A stretch of 64,000 nucleotides of DNA from Ampelocalamus luodianensis. Taxonomy: Eukaryota > Streptophyta > Magnoliopsida > Poales > Poaceae. The position numbers were made by a program, and so were the translations under genes. The notes beneath the pieces were generated by a model. That model saw nothing but the letters and a program-made list of their open reading frames with translations. It was not told the origin of the DNA and made no database searches. Numbering within the stretch: position 1 is the first letter of the stretch; each line of letters begins with the position of its first letter. The stretch covers positions 57,460,522-57,524,521 of the forward strand of contig CM070620.1 of assembly GCA_036346255.1 (NCBI GenBank), read 5' to 3'. Below are positions 35,101 through 46,939 of the stretch, one piece after another.

Positions 35101-36063
35101 AAGTGTCCCTCTACAACAAACTGAGAAAATCCAGCAAGGCAAGCAGTTTGATCATGTTAATCCCTTTATTTTCAAAACTAATATTTTGTTTGCAACTTGT
35201 ATGTATGCATTGCTATTTTGTTGTTAAATTATGGTTTGATTAGTGGGCCCCTTTTAGTTGCATAATCTATAGGTAAATGATATTCCTCTACTACCTGAGC
35301 CTAGGTTATTTGCTGTGATTAGAGTTCGTTGGATGATCTCTTGTCACTCAGTAGATACGAATTAAACTACTTAGACATGCTTAGCTATCGTAGTATTGGG
35401 CGATCATCGACTTAGTCGATGATCTTGATCACATAAAATTATTATGATCCTTATGTTGCAGCTTTGTGCTATGTTTAAATTGCAAACCTAAAAATGAAAA
35501 CAAAAATGATTTGGACTTGGGAACAATGGTAAGGTGGTGTGTTTTTGGGTGTGACTGGAATGGTGCCCGGGTTAATTAAGGACCGAACATCTTGTGAGTA
35601 CCTGTTATCCAGGCATTTTGTGCGTGCTAACCACACTAGAGGGTATGGGACCTCTCTTGACTTAGTACTTTGGCGTGTATTGGCTCCGAGTCGCAGGAGG
35701 TCGCAGGAGGGATGGTGTCTGGGAGCATTGTAGTTGTCCGGAGGCTTTACCCCTATAGGGTAGTTGACCTTCAGCTTTACAATGTAAGCGTATGGGCTTC
35801 GGTCCACACAAGCGGCTCGTAGTTAATACACAATATTGGAAATATCTCGTAGGACTTAGCCGTGCCGACATACCTTCGGAAGTGTGCTTATTGTGGCTTA
35901 AAGGCGGTCTGAAGTGTGGGTACATTGGTACACCCCTGTAGGGTTCAAACTATTCGAATAGCCTCGTCCTAGGTTATGGACACGCTTGGGTAAGCTTTTC
36001 AAGAGTTAAACTAGAACCTTTTAAAAACTTAAAACTTGACATGGGTGGTATGAATGGGTAATT
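32188..36063 (+). repeat. Element E: LTR, interrupted by A
   Basis: The LTR begins TATAACATCCCAAAT, a diverged form of the TGTAACATCCC start seen in B and C. It runs through a GC-rich middle (32,700-33,900) and AT-rich modules about 170 bp apart (34,395; 34,565; 34,728; 34,910) to the conserved core (35,402-35,961). It stops at 36,063 inside the sequence AAACTTGACATGG...GGGTAATT, where element A begins. A possible TATA box (GGGTATAAAAAG) lies near 34,312. No coding sequence. Confidence 0.8.
35402..35961 (+). other. Conserved LTR core of E: stem-loop and palindrome
   Basis: Stem-loop GATCATCGAC/GTCGATGATC, 35,402-35,424, loop TTA. Palindrome CTATTCGAATAG, 35,950-35,961. Between them lie blocks shared with B, C and D, such as CTAACCACACTAGAGGGTAT and the AAGTGTG/CATACCTT hairpin region (about 35,870-35,888). 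Confidence 0.8.
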
Positions 36064-37540
36064 TGTAATATCCCAAAGAAATTCGGGAAGTTCGAGAAAG
36101 AGTTTCGGGAGAGACTTCTCAGAATTAGTAAAAGGATCAAAAGGAAATAGTTTATTTCGCAGCTAGCACAGGGGGTGAAAGCGCGTTTTTACGCCAACCT
36201 GGGTCTGGGCTCCGGCCCAACAGGCCTTAGGTGGCCGGCCAAGGGGGGAAGGCACCACCATTTCCCCCCAAAACCCTAGCCGAGCCCTCCCTCACCCCTT
36301 TGGCCGCCGCCCCCCACCTCCTGTCCCTCCCTCCCCTTGCGCACCACCCCTTTGGCTGCCCACCTCCTGGCTCCTCTCCCCCTTGCGCCATCTTCAGGCC
36401 GTGGTGAGTTCTCGCCGTCGGCCTTGGTGCTCCATTGCCGGCCATAGGAGGAGGAGGAAGAGAGGCAAGGAAGGAGGTCAACTTCGCGGGGAGGTTTCTA
36501 CTTCTTGCTGCGGATCTTCTAGGGTAACCTTGGGTATACCACGCTGCTCGAACCGTATTAGATGTTTTTGTTGATGTTTGGTATATCAGGTCCTGTCTTT
36601 TTAATAGATTGCAATCTATCCAGAATTTTGGACGAGGGTTCTCGCGCTGTTAGAAGCAGAATCTGGGTTTCTGGTCTCCTAGGCAAAGTTGGGTTATTGT
36701 CTTAGCTTTCAGTGGCCGCCAAGTTCACTCAAATCCGATTATCGGTTAGAGAGTTATGATTTTTCTAAGACTGCTGTTCCACTGCTCTATCAGTATTTAG
36801 CCAGATTGTAGAAAACCAATTAAAAGTGATGGTTAAAGTGGAAATCTGAGAACCCCAGTATAACGAAAGTTGTAGATAATCCTTCTAGCTTTCAGGAAAA
36901 CTAAAGATCATGAAATTCGGACGAACGTAGAGAAAGTTCTGATAATTTCATTGTTGCTGTCCAGAGACCCGACACGAGAATTGATACTCTGTTGTTTAGA
37001 TTGGTAGGGCTAGTAAATGGCCGAATCAGAGAACCTCACCAACTAGGTTTAGAAGGGGAATGCAATAACCTTTTCAGATTGTCCAAGATCACTCCATTTG
37101 GATTTCTGTACATTTAGTTATGATTTTTCGAAGGGGGCTGTTCTCTGGAAAAGAAATCTGACAGCCAGCATTAACGTTGGGGATTGCGTTTAGTGGACGA
37201 TGTACTCATGTTGTGTTCTTGATTTTGTTATTAGACCCTTATGGTAGCCTTAGCTTTTCTCAATTGTTTTCCAGGTGTGGGTTTGGCTCCGGGAGCAGTA
37301 CCTCATTCCCGACATCCACCTTCGCACGGTTGAGGCAAGTGCATTGTTGTTTAAATGATTGACTATACTGTGTGTTAGTTGTTATATGGATGCATAGCAA
37401 GATGGTATACTCGCTGAATGTTTAAGTATGGTTATTGCTCAAATGATGCTCATGCTTTATTGTGGTTAAGTGTTGTTGTCTTTTGGTAAATTTGATAGTG
37501 ATTAAATGATGAGCATGTGCATATTGAAATCATATTGAGG

Positions 37541-37739
37541 CTTGGTCATGTGGTGACCAAGTGTGTTTCCCTTTGAGATTCCCGTCATGAATGTGACGGG
37601 CCCGAGATCCCATCACTCGTGGAGTGTGGGCTTGAGGTCCCCGTTACTTGCGGAATAACGGGCAATTGGTCCCTGTGCGTGCGCGCACAGGCATGGGTAT
37701 GTGGCGGCGGTCGCATACTCTGCATTACCGGTGTAATGC
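37541..37739 (+). other. Serial stem-loop array in LTR (element A)
   Basis: CTTGGTCA/TGACCAAG (37,541-37,561), CCCGTCA/TGACGGG (37,581-37,600), CCCGTTA/TAACGGG (37,639-37,662), CCTGTGCG/CGCACAGG (37,672-37,691) and GCATTAC/GTAATGC (37,722-37,739). Stems are retained while loops differ from element G (for example CGGT versus ACCT in the last). Confidence 0.85.
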
Positions 37740-37852
37740 ACACAGAAAGTTAAAGTTAAAGGTTCCTTGAGCATTGCATTTGCATATGAGATGTTTGATG
37801 TTTAACTTATTTATATGTATGTTAATGTTATAGTTTCGCTATGTACTTGCTG

Positions 37853-37882
37853 AGTCTGTGGACTCACTCTTGCTTTTATTGA
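37853..37882 (+). other. Conserved LTR block with TGAGTC/GACTCA palindrome (element A)
   Basis: GTACTTGC is followed by TGAGTC-TGTG-GACTCA (37,861-37,876) and CTCTTGC. It is the same block as in elements G and I. Confidence 0.75.
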
Positions 37883-38278
37883 TGTTTTAGGTACCCGAGC
37901 CAAGAATGACATGCATGGGGGGAAGTAGACTGCTAATCACTCACACACCACATGAACTAAATAAAGTTGAATGTTCTTCCGAACGCAGTTGATTTTAGAA
38001 TACGACATTATGTTTTATGCAATGGATTGATGTAATAATGATGAGTAGTGGTTCTTCATGACTCTCTAGTTTTGTTGGATTCTAGCATGTCATCACAACC
38101 TTTTGATGACTTTGGATGAAAGTTTTAATTATTATTTTGATTACCTCAGGTGTTGGAACCTCCGTGTAATTAACTTTACAAGGGAGGTTCTCACTAAATT
38201 TATTAGGATTGTCTTCTTTAGAGTTATTAGAGTTTGTTTAGTAGCATTCCGTGCTCATGATGAGTGAGGTGTTACTGA

Positions 38279-38290
38279 TTGGTATCGAGC
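38279..38290 (+). other. Primer-binding site of element A
   Basis: TTGGTATCGAGC directly follows the LTR end. Confidence 0.88.
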
Positions 38291-38484
38291 AGTCAGAGGT
38301 CCGTGGAATATGAAAGGTTAAATTTGACACACTATGCACAGTAGGTGGGAATGGGGTAATGCATTGCATTATGCTGCTATTGAGTTTTTGATTTCTCTTG
38401 TGTGATAGCTATTAGTTAGACTACTCTTGTGGTCCCAGTTGATGTAATTGCTTATTGTTTGATTGTTTTTTGTGATGTTTAGAT

Positions 38485-39853
38485 ATGGCAAGGGTGGAGG
38501 CCGAGGTCGTGGTCGAGGCCGGCAGGGAGCCGGGCGAGGCCAGGCATCGCCCCCGCCCCAAGTTCGAACTCAGTAGTTGGAGAAGCTAGCCCTGCGGAGT
38601 CAGAGGAAGAGGTTGCTTCAGCGGCACAGGAGAACCAGGCCCCACCAGCTGCGCCTGTTGTCGCTCCTGTGGTGGCCCCTGCAGCGGCACCTGCGGTGTA
38701 TGCCATGGGATTACATCAATGGAACGCTTTGAGGCTGGACACCTTCGACGGGTCAGGCACGCCTGTCGACGCAGCTAATTGGCTACGACACATGGAGAGG
38801 CACCGAGCTCGGGATGACATCGAAATGAGGGCTCGGGCCGTGGCTTTCCAATTGAAGGGGCGGCGGATATCCGTGGGAAGGAGTCCCGATGGCGTGACAA
38901 AGACTCATGGACCGATTACGGGAGTATTTTGTTGAGCATTTCAGGAAGAGGTTTTATCCAGCTTCATATGTGGAGCGAATGGAAGTCTCTTTGCAGAACT
39001 TCAAGCAGGGTAAGATGACAGTGACAGAGTATGAAGCGGGTTTTAACAACCTGGTTCGTTTTGTTCCAGCTGTGGCCACAAATGATGAGGAAAAAGCCAA
39101 GAGGTTTCGCAGGGGGCTCAGGCAAGAGTTCCGGCAGGTATTGGGAGCATTGGAGTTGCGGGATTTCAGCTCTCTGGTCGAGCATGCCAGGGGCATGGAA
39201 CTGGAGATGCAGCTTGGTGAGGAGCTGCCAGGAGCGGAAGGCGTTTGGTATCTGAGGGGGCAGGTGGCAGCCAGAAGAGGGGTTTTAGCAGTGAGGGTGG
39301 GACCTTCCAGAGGCCCACTTCTAAGAGGTTCAAAGGGCCGCAGAAATCATTCAAGACCAAGCCAGGGGCATAGTCTTCTTCCACCTCGCGAGCGTCGGCA
39401 GCTGCACCTAAGTTACGTCCTGTCCCAGGGCAGGGCATGAAGTGCTTCAAGTGCGGCAGCGAGCATAGAGCTTCAGAGTGCAGCTGGTTCGGATCTTGCC
39501 GCCATTGTGGTCAGGAGGGCCATAAGGCATTGGTTTGTCGGCGGAATCCCGCCAGTATCATCAAGTGGGAACTGTTCGGTGTCGGTGCGCCGCAGCCTTC
39601 TTCTCGAGGGTCGGTCCAGATGTTAGCGGCTACTCCTACTCCTACATGGGCACCGCCTCAGCCTTACTTTCCTGCTCCTGGAGGAGCCCCACCGCCAGGG
39701 TACTTTTGGCCGCCCCCTCCCGTGGCCCCATTTCCAGTAGTGGCGCCTTCAGCACCTCCAGCAGTTCCCGTACCACCGTACCAGGGTGTTGGAGCCCCTA
39801 CCGCCCCAGCAGCAGTCTCCTACGCTATGCCGACGGCAGAGTCGGTGAGTCGT
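38485..39853 (+). pseudogene. gag: gag of element A, frameshifted and cut by B
   Basis: The ATG at 38,485 begins an RG-rich N-terminus (GGGRGRGRGRQGAGRGQA is read in the next frame). The core reads LRLDTFDGSGTPVDAANWLR, RARAVAFQLKGR, RKRFYPASYVERMEVSLQNF, TEYEAGFNNLVRFVPAVATN and LRDFSSLVEHARGMELEMQL (about 38,710-39,220). Two CX2CX4HX4C zinc knuckles follow (CFKCGSEHRASEC at 39,443-39,481 and CRHCGQEGHKALVC at 39,497-39,538), then a Pro-rich tail. Frame changes near 38,490, 38,870-38,935 and 39,230-39,430 break it. B inserted at 39,854, before the protease. It binds element RNA and builds the particle in the intact family. Confidence 0.9.
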
Positions 39854-42800
39854 TGTAACATCCCCATTTTGGCTTGTGTTTCAAATGTAAGAAATTGAGG
39901 GTAAATTAAAACTTTTCTTATACCCTTTTACTCTTGAAACTTTTCTGAAATTCTTGTAAAGGAATTTTGGGAAAATTAAAAATCAAAAGCCTAATTTATC
40001 AAGTCAACTACCTCCTTGGTCAAATCTTTTGTCAAACCCTTGGAAATAATTTTCCCTGGTTCTAAGGTTGCTTGGTAACACCTCTGAATTATTTCATAAT
40101 TTTTGGAAATTATTTGAAATATTTTAGAGGCAAGTCAAACCTTGGTCAAACTTGTGTCTTAACCTTCTGGAAATTTTTGGGAAAATTCCAGTGCACAAAA
40201 ATCTCTGGAAATTTTATGGAAGGTTAACCCTAAGGTCAGGAAGCTCAAGTTAAAATTTCATAAATTTTGAAGTTGATTTGTGCCTCAATTAAATCCCCAA
40301 AAGTTTCAGCTCAAAATCAAATTATAATGGGTTTGCATTGTTCCTCCGCGCGGTCGACTCGGGCTCGAGCCAACCGACCGGCCGAGTCAACTAACTATCT
40401 GGCGCGATCGATCGGCGCGCGCTCTCGACCCTTGATCTCAATCGGACGGCTCGCGTTCGTGTATGCATTCGGACAACTCGGTTGCCTTCGTTTCTCGACC
40501 GTTGGATGTCCATCGAACGGTGGACGATTGTGCGCGGCTGTTTGACTCGATCGCGACAGCGCCGTTGGATGCGAATCGGACGGCCGCCATCGCCGTCCTC
40601 CTATCGCTCGCGCGCGCTGCGCCATGGCGGAGCCGAGCGTGGTGCGCAGTGTCTGTCACCTCCGTCGTCGCCAACGGCTCTCTGCAGCGCATTAAATGCC
40701 CGTCACCCACCGCCCGCTTAGTCGCCGTCTCACTCGCTCCCGCCGCCACGGCGATCGCAGCGGCAGCGGGAACCCGAGGCGAGCAACGGCGCTTTCTTGC
40801 TTCTCGTGCCTACTTAAGCTCCCGGTCACCCCTTCGGCTTCCTTTCCTCTCCCGCAGCTCCTCTTGCATTCACTAAGCACGAGCGAGCCCATACCACCCC
40901 AGCGCCCATTTCCGCCATTGCCGAGCTTGGAGCTCCTGTCGCCGACGGTGCTCCGGTGGTTCTTTGGCTCCCTTCTTGCTCCTGCACCTTCCTCTCACCT
41001 CGGTGGTGCTTAACCCCACTCCATTTCAGTTGCTTCAACGGAGCGCGGATTTTGGATTTCCCAAATCGCCGCGAGCATCCTTCTTCGTCTCGGCCACGGT
41101 GAGTGCTCCTTTTCTAATTCCTTTCTCGAGGAGCTTCTCGTGCTCTCTAGGACCCATCGTGATGACGCGCATGGTTGATTTTGCCCGGCCGCCTTCCTCG
41201 CGTCATCTTCCTCGGTCCGTCGCGAGTTTCGTCGCCGGAGCGCTCCGACCGCCTCGCACCTCCGCGTCGGCCGTAGCTCGGGTAGCCCCTTGATGCTTAG
41301 GCACCGCTTGAATGGTCCATTGTGGAGCTATTTGCCGCTTGTCGCCGTTGTCATTTTCCGTGCCGCCGCCTCGCCGCCGCGCGCTCGTCCACCACCGTCG
41401 GTGTGGGTGGTACAGAGGGTGCGCAATGCTATTGCGCACCCATTCTCGGCATTCACTCGCGCCACCGTGCCTTTGGTCGCGGCGGCGCAGCCGCAAAGCC
41501 TTCGGCCGCGTTGTCGGACGACAACATTGCGGGAGCGACGTGGCTGGTCTTCGGCCGTTGGATCCAGAGATCAACGACCCTGGAGCCTCCACGTCGGCCC
41601 TCTGTTCCGCGCGCGTGAGAAGTGTTCTGATCTGGTTCAATGTCGTCCGTTGGATCTGAGATCGACGGCTCTCATTCGCCCACGTCTCTGGGTGTTAGTG
41701 AAGTCCCGAAAGTGCTAAGTCCAGAAATCAGTATCACATTAGGGTCTTGTTATTTTCATATCTTTGTCATCTTAGCTCCAAATTAGGTGATTCCAATTTT
41801 GTTAGCTTCCTTATAACTTGAACTTAAATATAAAAATAATTGTAGACCATGATCAAACTTGGAAAACCATTTTCAAAAATAGTAAACAAGTGAACATAAT
41901 ACTGTTTTCAGAACTTTAGCAAACTTGTAAAATGCATAACTTTTAATCTATAGATCCTTTTTGTATGAATCCAATTGGAGTAGCTTCCCCTGATAGTGTA
42001 TTTGCTAGTAAAATTGGTTTCACAAATTTTACTGTTTTTAGAAATCATAAGGATCATATTTTAGTTTAATACCCTAAACAATTTAGACAAATCATAACTC
42101 TTTCATTATAACTCCAAATGACCTGAACTTTTATATGGGTTATCACTATACCAGTAGGAAGCCACCATAAAAATTTCAGCTTCGAAATCTTTCTAGAAAA
42201 TGTTTTTGCTACAGTGCTAATTATGGCCGAAAATAGGTTTTTAGAGAATATCTTTTGCACCACAAATCCAAATTAGGTTTTTCCAGTTCCTATGTCTAGG
42301 TATATTCCTATTATACCTTGTGTATAATTTTAAATCGCATTTGGATAATTTTTGCTTGCTCTTTCATTTAAGCGTTGCTCGTCTTATTGGTTGTTTTCGC
42401 TCTTTCGCTTAGGATTCGATATTTGCGGTAACCCCAGAACGACCCTCTGCAACAATTTGAGCCACAACAAGGTGCAAGCGGTTTGATCATTTCCCATTGA
42501 TCCCATTACTTTTAAAGTCTAATATTTTGTTTAACTTCTATGTATGCATTGCTAATTTGTTGTTAAATTGATTAGTTAATCCTCTAGTTGCATAATCTGT
42601 AGGTAAATGATTATCCTTTACTACCGAGCCTAGGTTAATTCTTTGTGATTAGAGTTCGTTGGATGAGCTCTTGTCACTTAGTAGATTTCGGATAAATATT
42701 GCTTAGCCATGCCTAGTATCGGTAGTAATGGGCGATCATCGACTTAGTCGGTGATCTTGATCACACTAATGCTATTATTATTCCATTATGTCCAACCCTT

Positions 42801-43352
42801 GTGTTTTACCATTTTGCAAATCAAAAACTGAAAACAAAATTATATCTTGACTTGGGCACATTGGTATGTTGGTGTGATCATTGGGCGTGATTGGAATGGT
42901 GCCTAAGTCCCCAAGGACCGAGTTACTTGTGTCACTAAGCCAGCGCTTATTGCGTGCTAACCACACGAGGGGATATGGAACCTCTCTTGACTAAGTACTT
43001 TGGGAGGTGTTAATTATGAGCTGGTTGGTGGGTGTGTTCTTGTGTGTGTGTGTTTGTGGTGTTGGAGGGGAGCATTAGCAGACCGGTTAGGCTGTCTAAT
43101 GTGTCCTTCTCCCGTGGGTTGCGGCTCTTAATTAGCATCGTCCATTGGAAAGCGTCTTGTTAGACTTAGCCATGCCCGCATACCAAAGGAAGTGTGCTAA
43201 CCGTGGCCGTGGAAAGGCGGTCTATCGTGTGGGTACATTGGTACACCCGCAGGTTAAAACTATTCGAATAGCCTCGCCCTAGGTTATGGACATGCTTGGT
43301 AAGGTCGTGCAAGAACTAGACTACAACCTTTAAAAACTTAAACTTGACATGG
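39854..43352 (+). repeat. Element B: LTR, interrupted by D
   Basis: Begins TGTAACATCCCCATTTTGGC inside the gag of A. A GC-rich middle (40,340-41,690), AT-rich modules about 170 bp apart (41,757; 41,936; 42,090; 42,250) and the conserved core (42,734-43,271) follow the same plan as E and C. It breaks at 43,352 within AAACTTGACATGG, where the minus-strand LTR end of D begins. No coding sequence; long open frames in the GC-rich part overlap on both strands and have no homology I recognise. Confidence 0.82.
42734..43271 (+). other. Conserved LTR core of B: stem-loop and palindrome
   Basis: Stem-loop GATCATCGAC/GTCGGTGATC (42,734-42,756, loop TTA; one pair becomes G-U in RNA). Palindrome CTATTCGAATAG (43,260-43,271). 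Confidence 0.8.
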
Positions 43353-44135
43353 TGTGAGGATTCTGTTTATTTGGCTTGTAATGCTTAACCAACCACCTGC
43401 CCTAGCATCACAAGTCAAATAAATCGATCCTCGAGATATGTATACTTCCTGAGCAAGTATACACATCCGGTACAAAATTAGACATCAACTCCATTCCAAA
43501 CATAGAGTTCAAACACTACACTACCAAACGGAAGATAAACAAATAGTAGAGTTATTATGCACAAAGGCCGATAGGCCAAGATACACAAATAATGAGAAAG
43601 AAGACAGTGAAGCAAAGTGCCATAAGATGGCTATAAACAAAGCCAATCGGTGTGCCTTCAACCCACAAGGCATCGACCGGACCGCCAAGACTAGTCGTCA
43701 CCCACGGCGACAAAGACTCACGTAGTGAGGCCCCGAGGCTCACCTTCTTCCTCTGCAACAAAAACATTAAGCAAAGCACCGAGTACAAAGATTGTCTTTG
43801 TACCCGCAAGATCGACGTGTGAACTAGCGCACTGCTCATATGCTACATGCGAGCTTATTTGGTGGAGGTCATATGTTTCATTTGCATAAAGCCAATTTTC
43901 ATTTGCAATAATTTAATACAGTTTGAAAGCAAGTTTGCAATTCATTTTAAGATTGAAATAACAGAGACGGATATTAATAACAAAAGCTAAAGATAACCAA
44001 CCTAGAAGTGACTATCCCAATAGTCACCACAAAGATAGCACGGATCCCGCATTCGCACCACCCATCAAGTTTTAATTTAAATGTTGTAGTCTAGTTCTTG
44101 GGGCGATCCAGCGTGTCCATAACCTAGGGACGAGG

Positions 44136-44688
44136 CTATTCGAATAGTTTTAACCTCGCAGGTGTACCAATGTACCCACACTTGCATCGCCTTTAAGCCA
44201 AAACACACTTCCGAAGGTATGCTGGCACGGCTAAGTCCTACGAGACTTTTCCCAATATTGTGTATTAACTACGAGCCGCTCGTATGGATAGAAACCCATA
44301 CGCTTACATGGTAAAGCCGAAAAGACAACTACCCACTCAGGATAAAGCTTTTCGGACAACTACCATGCTCCCACCTCCATCCCTCCTGCGACCTCCTGCG
44401 ACCCGGAGCCAATACACGCCAAAGTACTAGGTCAAGAGAGGTCCCATATACTCTAGTGTGGTTAGCACGCAAAATGCTCAGTACGGTGGCGCAAGTAACT
44501 CGGTCCTTAACTGACTCGGGCACCTTTCCAGTCACACCCAACAGATCACACCAGTCTTACCATTGTGCCCAAGTCTAAATCATTTTTGTTTTCATTTTTA
44601 ATTTTGCAATTAAACATAGCAAAAATGCTGAAACATAAAGTTATAGTAGATTTTGTGTGATCAAGGTTACCGACTAAAGTCGATAACC
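44136..44688 (-). other. Conserved LTR core of D (3' LTR)
   Basis: Palindrome CTATTCGAATAG (44,136-44,147). Stem-loop, minus-strand sense GGTTATCGAC/GTCGGTAACC (44,665-44,688, 4-base loop, one G-U pair in RNA). Confidence 0.8.
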
Positions 44689-45538
44689 GCCCAGTTCTAC
44701 CGATAGCTAAGCATGTCTAAGCAAGTTGACCCGGATCTACTAAGTGATAAGAGATCATCCAATGACCTCTAATCACAAGCAAATAACCTAGGCTCGGTAG
44801 TAGAGATCAATATTTTGTCTACAGGATATGCAGCTACGGGTTTAACTAATCAATTTAACACAAATTAAGCAATGCATACATACAGCTGAAACAAAATATT
44901 AGACTTTAAAATACTGGGATAAACATGATCAAACTGCTTGCTCGTTCTTTGTTGCTCTATATGTTTGGAGGATCGTTCTCGGGGTTGCCGCAAATATCGA
45001 ATCCTAACGATTGAACAAAACAGCGAATAAGGACGAATAACACCGACAAAACTCAAACATACAACAACATCAAAACAGGCCAAAACTCACACAGCAGCCT
45101 AAGCATAACATAACAAAATTTCAGAAACAGAGAACAAATCATTTTAAGTTATTAAGAATTTTCTATGAATTTACTAAGCTAAAAACACATCAAAACACTA
45201 GGTAATTACTTAACAAATTTTCATGAACAGAAACAGTGTATATAACCTATCCTAATAATTAGTATACTGAAAATGAAATTTTACAGAATTGGGTTCATTG
45301 AATTTGGACAATTATTGAAAGAGATATACATTTTCTAATTTGGAGATTACATTCTACAACATTAAATTAATTAACAGATTTTTGATACAGGGACAAGGTT
45401 GACACTAATTTTAGTAAATAATACATTTGAAATGAAATTATTAATTTTCTAAGTTTAAGAATTAACTCAATGTAAAAGTTTCATGCAATTTGGATAAAAA
45501 TTGAATTAGTTATGCATTTTCTAAGTTTAATTGAATTA

Positions 45539-45655
45539 TCATCTCCTGAAAATACTCAACGAATATCTTTGGAGGCCACCAAACCTATTCAAATTTGGTC
45601 AAACTGTGGACCCGCACCTTGTGGAATTTTTGAGAAAATGTATAAAAGCATTTAG
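45539..45655 (+). repeat. Filler segment copied from an LTR start of the C type
   Basis: Relative to the sister LTR, about 117 bp are inserted. They match 48,706-48,722 and then about 48,787-48,880 of the C LTR in plus orientation (AATATCTTTGGAGGCCA, GGTCAAACTGTGGACCCGCA, CTTGTGGAATTTT). A second small replaced patch follows at about 45,656-45,681. Confidence 0.75.
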
Positions 45656-45721
45656 GCCGCACCGAAGCTCGAAATCCCAAATCATTTCCAAAATCTATAA
45701 TGCACTAATTCCATTTCGCAC

Positions 45722-46182
45722 GGTTATCGACTTGTCGATAACCTTGATCACCTAAAACTTATTATCACTTATGTTGTACTCGATGCTATGCTTAATGTTT
45801 TGTTGCAGAGGAAGAAGTGGATCCCCAAGGGATCGACTTTTGTGAGAATCGTGGTTTGGACGACTAGCTTGGCGTCTTGGCCTGTTGCCTTGTGGGTTAT
45901 GGCTAATCGGTTGATTTTATTTATAGCCATCTTATGGCACTTTTTGCTCATTGGCATGTTACTTTGTTGTTGTTGGCCACCGCCCTCTTGTGTAATAACT
46001 TTATTGTAACGCCTTTTGCTAGACTTGTTATATGGTGATGTATGGAATTGGTGCATACTTTGTAACGGGGTGTATGCGATTTCGGGAAGCATACATATCT
46101 CGAGGCTTAGTTTATTTGATTTGTACTATTAGGACCAAGTGGGTGGTTAAACAAGATAAGCCGAATGAATCTGGTCCTCACA
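45722..46182 (+). repeat. Element C 5' LTR remnant
   Basis: Starts at the stem-loop GGTTATCGAC/GTCGATAACC (corresponding to 52,282 of the 3' LTR), then jumps at about 45,775 to sequence matching about 53,256-53,669. Thus the first 3.75 kb and a further 0.9 kb of the LTR are deleted. Ends TCCTCACA. Confidence 0.85.
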
Positions 46183-46185
46183 AAG

Positions 46186-46197
46186 TTGGTATCGAGC
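46186..46197 (+). other. Primer-binding site of element C
   Basis: TTGGTATCGAGC lies three bases after the LTR end TCCTCACA. Confidence 0.88.
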
Positions 46198-46939
46198 CAT
46201 CATCGACCGTAGAAACCCTAAGCTTGGTCGTCTTTAGGATATTTTGGAAAACTTAATTTCAAGTATCAAATGATTTATGAAAGCTTAAGTAAATTCTCGA
46301 TTTTATTCCTTACCTATCTTAGCTTTCTTCTCTCACCTTGCTCTAATTTGAGTTTTAAAAGTTGTTTTTCTCCTTCTTCAAAAGATAGTGGTTTTCGTTA
46401 AGTTGGGTTTTGGGAACCAATGAGTTTGGCAAATTGAAGTGTTGGCTGCCCTTCTACAAGGTTTTGAAGCTTCCGAATGGTGAATTTCACTGTGGGCTTG
46501 ATGCAAAATCTGGACAGAAGCGCCAATTTCCTGACAGCAAGCTCAAAGGTTCTAAAGAAGGTAGATAATGAGAGGATAATTCAACTAAAACTTGTGGGAA
46601 TAAAAGGGTAAGAAGTGATATTAGTTGGCTAAGTATCTAACACTATTATTAGTAGTTCTACCCGCCATTTGGTCCTATTGGAATTTGAGTTGCATGCTGA
46701 AATTTATCTTCCTAAACCGACGCTTGCTCCTCCATACGAGTTGGTCGCATCGAAGTTGACTTTGTGATTGAAGCCTTATGTTGATTTCGTGGTTGTTTTT
46801 GAGCTTTTGAGTTCATTTCTTAGTGGTTTATTGTTCTTTGTCTTAAGCTTTGGGTTTGATCCTGTCCATCTTAGTATCTATTCCCACCCTAACGTTCAGC
46901 AATTTCTAATCTTTGATATTTCTTCCGCATCCTCGCAGC

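Larger units (their letters stand above)
36064..38276 (+). repeat. Element A 5' LTR
   Basis: Begins TGTAATATCCCAAAG and ends GTGTTAC(T), about 2,213 bp. The last 800 bp match the reverse complement of the element G LTR closely, including the stem-loop array and the GTACTTGCTGAGTC block. Modules about 180 bp apart carry GTTATGATTTTTC near 36,753 and 37,121. Confidence 0.88.
36064..39853 (+). mobile_element. Element A: Ty3/gypsy (Tekay/Del-like), left part
   Basis: A 5' LTR (36,064-38,276), PBS (38,279-38,290) and gag (38,485-39,850) are present. The element is then cut by the LTR of B. It sits inside the LTR of E. Its pol and 3' LTR should lie right of the window. LTR homology to element G and gag homology to element I make it a candidate autonomous partner for G. 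Confidence 0.85.
43353..45721 (-). repeat. Element D 3' LTR, distal piece
   Basis: Matches 60,458-62,690 of the 5' LTR. It ends at 43,353 with TCCTCACA on the minus strand. It carries an extra segment of about 117 bp at 45,539-45,655 that is absent from the 5' LTR. Confidence 0.88.

Noticed and set aside
40395..41659. Several overlapping 60-145-codon open frames in the B LTR
   Set aside because: They occur on both strands in GC-rich LTR sequence, have low-complexity Arg/Ser/Pro composition and no recognisable domain.
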